Source: Poecilobothrus nobilitatus (Eukaryota > Arthropoda > Insecta > Diptera > Dolichopodidae). Taken from it: DNA of 64,000 nt. Shown here piece after piece: positions 57,892 through 64,000 of the stretch. The stretch spans positions 84,044,670 through 84,108,669 of the forward strand of contig OX352773.1 of the NCBI GenBank assembly GCA_947095535.1. The letters run 5' to 3'. The notes under the pieces are model-generated. The model saw only the letters and a list, made by a program, of their open reading frames with translations. It was not told the origin of the DNA and did not search any database. The stretch's first letter is position 1. Each line of letters opens with the position of its first letter. The translations under genes and the position numbers were made by a program.

Positions 57892-60340
57892 GATAAAGAT
57901 GAGGTTTTTTTTTGATAATTATTGCAATCTTCTAGTTATTAACGAAGCAACGGTATATTTACTGAGTAATGATTTAGTTATAAATAACCATTAAATAGTT
58001 TTAAGACATAAAAATTTTCTATACATCATAGTGTAAAAAGAATTTTGCCGATTTAGGTACAATTTTGATCAAACTCCCCGATATGGATTACAATTTAAAT
58101 ACAACAGCTTATTTTTAAATGCAAAATCTTTACAGTGGAGTTCCCATTCTCCAAGTAATTCCAATATTTCTTCTTTCTTTATTTAAATAAAATTTTACAT
58201 ACTCTGTTACACAAATTATACTTTCTTCTTTATTTTAAAATGTAATGATTTTATATAGTTAAAGTAATTTCAGTAAAACTTTAAGATTTCTGCTATTTAA
58301 TGTATTTTTTCAACGACACATATAAAAAGGAAAAAAGGGAAAATTGAGCGAATTAAGGAAAATATTCTCTAGAAAAATGGGGTAAAAAAACAAATTACAT
58401 CATAAAATAAAAATTTTTATTAAAGCATTTCAAAACAAAAATGCTGCAATAATATATACATATAAACAACAATAATAAGAACTTAAGTGCAACACATTGT
58501 TGCAAGAGATTTTAAAATTAATAATATTTATGAATTGAGACGAAAAAAGATTCGAGGAACACATTAAATATTTTTTTTTACGTTTATTTGAATTTTTGTT
58601 CTGCATAATTTTCTTTAAATTTTTTTTTATCCTTAATTTCCTTTTATTGTAAATAATAAAAAAAAAAACGAAACAAAATAAATTTTTTTAATAGAAATAT
58701 TTAAAATGTTTTTAAAGAGTTTTTATCTTTTACTTCATCACATGTTTCTGATATCTTTTTTATATCCCCAGCATTAAATTAAAGAACATGAAATCAACTT
58801 TAAAACTAGAGAATTTTTTGTTTGTGTTTTTTCTGTAAAGATGATGGCAATTTTATTTTTGTTTGCGAATCTCGAAAGACACTAATAAGATCATCTCGCG
58901 AATAGTCTTTTATAGTGTTAGAGTTGAAGCAACCGAACGTCATCTCGCTTTTAAAGTAAACAATAAATTAGAGTCTATATGGTACAATTTTCTGTTTGCT
59001 TTGGAAATTGGAGAAAATAGAAATAAAGGAAATTAGGAAATATATGAAGTTACAGGGTGTTGGGTGAAATGTTGAGAAGAAACAAAAACATTGATTTTCT
59101 TTTTGAATTTAATTTTTTTAGAATATACAATTAGAAGATTACGATATAGGAACTAAAAAGTGTTGTTGATATTATTGATTTTTATCATATTTTTTATATT
59201 TTAGGAGTTTAAAATTTTAAATTTTCTAGGTAAATATGATTTAACACATTTTTCTTGGCTTAAACACATTATTTTTGCAGTAACTTATTGTTTTTGTTTT
59301 TAATTTATTTGGCAAATTCAATTTTAGATGTTTCTTTTCTTTAATATTTTAAGTTTAGAATTAGAAATTTGTCATTTTAATTAATTGGAATCATATTCTT
59401 ATTGTTTCTTAATCAACCGTTTAAAATTTCAGTTTGATGAAAAAAAAAGTAAACGTCTTTTTATATTTATTCATATATTATATTTTTTTTGTACATTTTG
59501 TTTGTGTTTTTAAGAGCCTGAATTATCAATATTTATATGTATTTATATTGATAATTTAATTATTTTTTTTTATTTTGTGTCAATAATGTTAAATTTACAA
59601 TTTTCTTTTTTAAGAATAATTATATAATGTTTAAAATTTTATTAGACGACCTTAAATTATTATCTTAAGCCTTGAGAATTATAGAAAATATACAAAACGT
59701 TGGCGGAAAGGTAAATTTTTGAGTTTTATTCAGTCCTAATCCAGAGAAAAAATTCAACAAAAGGTCTTTTTATATGTTAGAATTGGAATTATAATAATTA
59801 TCTTCCAAGACTATATTTTTTTATTTTATTTTTTTATTTTATTAATCAAAACCAAAACAAGATCGTTACAAAAAATTGTTAAATTAATGCGTATATTTAA
59901 AATTATACAAAACAATGACTTAAAACTGAACTTTTAATACTTAAATATAAAAAAAAGTTAAGTTAAGTTAATTTATTATTGTTATTATTCATTATCAAAT
60001 TACATTTTCAAATTCATTTTACACACATATGAATCACTCAGATCAAAAAAAAAAAATAATAAACAATATCTGTACATTTCACACATATAGTAACAATCAA
60101 TTTAATATTTTGAATATTAATTTTTTTAACATATAAAATGTAATTGGATATCTTATTATTAAGTAGTAGTAAAATTGAAAAAATTAATTTTTTTCTTTAA
60201 CATTATTTAAAAGCGTTTAATTACAATTAAATAATATGTACAAAAATAAAAAAATGATCTAAATAAAAAACATAAACCGATTTATTGTATTTTAATGTAT
60301 TACAATAAGTACGTTATGTTTAAATTATGTCATAATTAAA
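57892..60340. other. AT-rich spacer, no gene seen
   Basis: No frame or repeat recognised. A short less A/T-rich patch at 58865-58950 (TCATCTCGCGAATAGTC, GAACGTCATCTCGC) carries TCATCTCGC twice. Long T and A runs elsewhere. Confidence 0.45.
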
Positions 60341-61764
60341 AAAAAACAAGTAAATGTAACAGTAAGTCGATGCAACCGACCGACCCTACACCTGAATAAT
60401 TCGAATTAAATTAAAAATCCATAAGTTTTTTTGGCAGCTGCTTGAACTTCTTCCCTTTTTTGTCTTATTCAACTCGAGTTTCAGGAACGTAAAATAGGCA
60501 TCCTCTTGGGATATGCTTGACACCTTTGTAAAAAATTTTAAGTTTCTATCTTTATTAATTTCGAAGATTGTTAGTCCTTGGGAGGTGTGTGTCAGGTACC
60601 CGAATTGCCACTCCAATTCATCGAATCCATCTCAGGAACATAAAGAAAACATGCCAGAACACCATTGTACTAAATTTAAAGGTTCTACTCTTGTTGGTTT
60701 TGGAGATATGCTCGTTGCTCTTGTGCTCGTCCGGAAGTATCGAAAATACGAACCCATGGTTCAAATTCTTTCAAATGTCAGTTTCCAATTTTACAGAAAA
60801 GGAAACATAACAGAACACCTTTGTACTACAAATAAAAGTTCTATCTTTGTTGGTTGTGGAGATATACTTGTTTGCTCTGGGGCTCGTCCGGAAGCTTCCA
60901 AAATTTGAACCCATGGACCAAATCCTCACAAATGTCAGAAACATAAATCAAACATGAAGGAACATCATTCTGCCTAATTTAAAGGTTATATCTTTGTTGC
61001 TTTTGGAGGTAATATCATTTGCTCTGAGGCTCGTTCGGAAGCTTCCAAAATCCGAACCCAAGGACCAAATCCTCTCAAATTTCAGAGACCTAAATCAAAC
61101 ATGAAAGAACACCATTCTGCCAAATTTAAAGGTTATATCTTAGTTGGTTTTGGAGATAATCTCATTTGCTCTGGTGCTCGTTTGGAAACTTCCAAAATCC
61201 AAACCCATGGACCAAATCCTCTTAAATTTCAGAGACATAAATCGAACGGGAAGGAACATCATTGTACAAAATTTGAAGGTTCTATCTTTGTTGATTTTGG
61301 AGATAATTTCGTTTGCTCTGAGGCTCGTTCGGAAGCTTCCAAAATCTAAACCCATGGATCAGAACCTCTTAAATTTCAGAGACATAAATCAAACATGAAG
61401 GAACATCGTTGTACCAAATTTAAAGGTTCTATCTTTGTTGGTTTTGTAGATAATCTCTTTGGATAATTTGATAATTTGCTTTGGAATTATTCGGAAGCTT
61501 CAGGAATCCGAACCCATGGACCGATTTTCTCCAGATGCGAACTTAGGCTTCCTTTCGTAATTAGTGACTTGTATATAAATTTCATCAAGATAGCTTTACT
61601 AGTTTTTGAGTTATTGTGCGAACGGACGGACATCCTTAAATCGACTCAGGAGGTGATCCTGATTCAGAATATATATACATGTCCCTATCTAACTCGCTTC
61701 CTTTTGGTGGTTACATATTCCATACCAAGGTTAATCTACCCTATACTTTAGCTGTAGGGTATAA
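60341..61764 (-). mobile_element. HINE family C copy C2, complete
   Basis: Minus strand: the 5' hairpin TACCCTA-CAGCTAAAG-TATAGGGTA (61764 downward), then ACCTTGGTATGGAATATGTA, CCAAAAGGAAGCGAGTTAGA, GTATATATATTCTGAATCAG, CCTCCTGAGTCGATTTAAGG, a GTCCGTCCGTTCGCAC microsatellite and AATAACTCAAAAACTAGTAA. The order is like DINE-1 of Drosophila. The core is a ~147-bp tandem array. The 3' end has GTGTAGGG, a hairpin with GTCG and CGAC around GTTGCAT (60366-60380), and ACTGTTACATTTACTTGTTTTTT. No Rep-helicase. Confidence 0.8.
60672..61445 (-). repeat. ~147-bp tandem array in HINE C2, about 5-6 units
   Basis: On the plus strand the phrase AAATTTAAAGGTTNTATCTT recurs near 60672, 60830, 60975, 61122, 61269 and 61416, so the inner spacing is about 145-147 bp and the outer ~158. 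Units also share GTTTGCTCTGAGGCTCGTTC, GGAAGCTTCCAAAATC and ACCCATGGACCAAATCCTC. GGAAGCTTCC is a 10-bp palindrome. Frames of 71-131 codons (for example 60513-60908 and 61101-61349) run through the array on both strands and are by-products, as the period near 147 keeps frames open over adjacent units. Confidence 0.9.
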
Positions 61765-62497
61765 TAAACTTCATTGTTCTATGTTGAAACTCTTATGTTC
61801 ATTATTTTTAATCATGGATGCTTTTTATTACTTTTACAAACTATTTTATTTGTATTTTTATTTTTGACTATATCTTCCAAAGTTAACGTTGTAGAAAAAC
61901 AAGATATAATTTAGAAATATCAGCAATATCATCACTACCATTAAAATGTTGTAAATGATATAAAAGCAGAAGAAATAGGCAAATTAAATTGTGCAAAACC
62001 ACAGTTACCTAGAGAATTTAACAATATGATCATCAAAATTAGAATGTGAAATTTCAGAATACAATATAACATTATGTAGAGGAAACACTGTTATTTCATA
62101 CCACAAATCATCATTTTTCTTTTTGTTGTTGTTGCCGAAATTGTTTTTTTTTCGTTTTTTATTTAGATTATGTTATTTCCTCCACAACTGCTGAATGTTT
62201 ATAATATTTATAATATTTTGTTGTTTTAATACATACGTGATAATATATGAAAATAATTTTGCGAAGAAGAAGAGTTACCCTTATTACATGTATTTATTTC
62301 TTTTAGAATCCTTTTATTATTTTACTATTTTAAAATTGTTTATATAGATATAAATATGAATTTCAGTAAAATTATATTTTCAGTAAATTGTTTTTTAACT
62401 AACATAGTGAATACGAGTGAAATTATTTACTTTAAAACTTAAGATACAAGTTTATTTATGAAATGTTGATTAATTTTTTTTGTGCTTTAATCATACA
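61765..62497. other. AT-rich spacer, no gene seen
   Basis: Nothing recognised beyond A/T runs and a GTTGTTGTTG triplet patch near 62125. Confidence 0.45.
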
Positions 62498-63243
62498 TTG
62501 CGAGATAGAGAAAAAAAATTTCAACAATGGGTAGATCTCATAAAAAAATTAATTTTGTAGAACAACTTTTTCGTGTAGTCCTATTCATTACGGAGCTGCA
62601 GCCCTTCCAACTTTGAAAAAGCCCTATTTTTAAATGCGCATATCTCATGATGTACTTAACATTTTTTCAATCTGAAATCGCCATTCGTCAGGAATTCTTT
62701 TTTACCTTTGTAAATCAATATGAAAATTGTATAATTTTTTTAATTTAGTATTTAAATTTATCGTTATGTGAACGTTATGTGAACGTTATCGTTATCTTCA
62801 TAACTGCGACACGCTTTTAGATAGAGATTTGAAATTTTGAGGCAAGAAAGAACTTTAGCATTAATATAAGTTCCATAGCATTAATTAATATAAGTTTCCT
62901 AGCATTAGCATTAATTAAGTTTTAAAAGTTATTAGGGCTCAAAAATTTAAAATTTGCTTTTTTTAGACACTTGTAACTTAGGCACCAGTACAAATTTTTC
63001 TTCAGCAAGACATAAAAATTAAAGCTTCAGTGATATATTTTTACGTGTGTTAACGGTTTTTCTTAGTTATTGTTAGTTATTAGAATTACAGCCCCTCAAA
63101 ATTGCAAAAAAAATCCTATTTTCACATTTTTTCTTATATGAAGTTTTCAAATTTAGGTGGAAGTCACAATTTTAAACAGTCTGTATTATCTTTTGAAAAT
63201 GTGAGCTTTTAAAAACCATTGGTTTACATTCTGCCTTGTTTGT
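62498..63243 (+). mobile_element. HINE family A copy A4, 5' truncated, one module
   Basis: It begins at GCGAGATAGAG, the block just after the microsatellite, then AACAATGGGTAGATCTCATA, TTTTGTAGAACAACTTTTTC, TCATTACGGAGCTGCAGCCC. GTTATGTGAAC is duplicated at 62763-62785 and GCATTAATATAAGTT-like text is duplicated at 62857-62905. A single module remains. The 3' end has GAAAATGTGAGCT, AAACC-ATT-GGTTT and ACATTCTGCCTTGTTTG. Confidence 0.75.
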
Positions 63244-64000
63244 TTCTTATGTCGTAGAAGAAAAATTTTAATACTCTAAATACACTATAATTTAAGTAAA
63301 ACTAGAAATTATTTATTGAAATGTAAATGTACCATTGATATGAATGTCTTATAAATTATATACTCTTATATATAATTAAAAAAAGCATAATATTTATACT
63401 TAAAATAATTATATGTAATTATAATATCCATTTATTTGTTTATTATTTTCTCCTTTTTGCCCTTTTTTTTTATTCTGCTTTTTTTTCTTCAAGGTTACAT
63501 TTAATTTTCAAAAATTTGATTATTTTTTAGATAAATTCCACGTTTTAGGTTGGTCTATAATCGACTGCAGCTCAACCACAAAAGTAAAGATTTAAGAATT
63601 AAAAAAATATTCAAAAGCTCAATACTTAAAGGTTCTAAAAAGTTTTTAAAAAAGATGTTGTGATCTTGAAAGAGATTTGCAATGCTTACGAGTATCAGGA
63701 TTCATGTTATATGTAAGTTATATTCAGCTGGCCAAAGATCGAAAATTAATTGCATTGGCCGAATATGTTAATAATTAGTCAGAATGGAGAAATTTTATAA
63801 TAAAATATATTATCAGAACCAAAACTTATTATTTCTAAATATGCTTTAATCTTAATCTGTAATCTAAGTTTTCCCAGTTTATTAGTAGAAAAGAAAATTT
63901 TAAATTACAAGGAAAGAATATATTTAACAATCATATAATAACTGGTGACAATAATTTTTCTGATCTAAATCTTAGTAATTATATGTAGTCTAAAAATCCG
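63244..64000. other. AT-rich spacer to the window end, no gene seen
   Basis: No frame, repeat or RNA gene recognised. GCTGGCCAAAGATCG and CATTGGCCGAATATG near 63730-63770 are the only less A/T-rich patches. Confidence 0.45.

Noticed and set aside
60513..60908. 131-codon plus-strand frame, the longest in the window
   Set aside because: It runs through the tandem array of HINE C2, with further frames open on both strands of the same units; this is explained by repeat periodicity, not selection for protein.

Overview
The window looks like intergenic or heterochromatin-like DNA from an insect, most likely a cyclorrhaphan fly. It is extremely AT-rich and full of homopolymer A/T runs. I find no bacterial-style gene organisation and no intact host gene. 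The placement rests on repeat content. Many elements share the architecture I know from Drosophila DINE-1/INE-1 (Helentron-associated non-autonomous elements, HINEs): a 5' hairpin built on an ATACCC/GGGTAT-type motif, a GTCC-type microsatellite, an inverted copy of the 5' motif near the 3' end, and a small 3' hairpin followed by about 20 nt ending CTTGTTTTT or CTCGTTTTT. A LINE 3' end with a CCTAACC tail, tRNA-derived SINEs and a Harbinger element also fit an insect genome. The species cannot be named from the sequence.

Layout. 1-8.6 kb: AT-rich spacer with a short tRNA-like SINE (S2, ~1145-1364), SINE S1 pieces (3790-4088) and a 739-bp Harbinger-like element with TTA target duplications (6350-7088). 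8.7-12.9 kb: three HINEs in a row on the same strand (A1, B1, B2), the last holding a 259-bp dimeric tandem array. 15-18.5 kb: truncated HINEs B3, A3 and B4, a second S2 SINE and a LINE C-terminal remnant (17430-17840). 21-25 kb: a HINE head, a ~360-bp palindrome, a full SINE S1, a cluster of small perfect hairpins and a candidate ~490-bp inverted-repeat element. 27-33.6 kb: HINE B6, weak LINE ORF1-like remains and a 240-bp MITE-like palindrome. 33.7-42 kb: HINE A2, a 40-codon small ORF, a 134-bp tandem repeat, a broken LINE reverse transcriptase on the minus strand (38075-39270), a deleted SINE S1 and two decayed family A copies. 45-51 kb: a HINE C tail, short hairpins, a second LINE RT remnant (46363-47080) and two SINEs. 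53.8-64 kb: HINE C1, B7, a SINE, a protein-like 46-codon ORF, HINE C2 with a ~147-bp tandem array, and HINE A4.

How the parts relate. Nothing here forms an operon or pathway. The HINEs (about 12 kb in all, three families A, B and C) carry no Rep-helicase and would need an autonomous Helentron elsewhere. The SINEs would need a LINE partner, and the Harbinger piece keeps only a broken transposase N-terminus. Most long open frames are by-products of low-complexity AT sequence or of tandem repeats. The best-supported biology is therefore a layered graveyard of transposable elements. The most interesting parts are the shared HINE architecture with lineage-specific satellite-like cores, a likely chimeric HINE, a multi-hairpin SINE, and two small protein-like ORFs of unknown origin.
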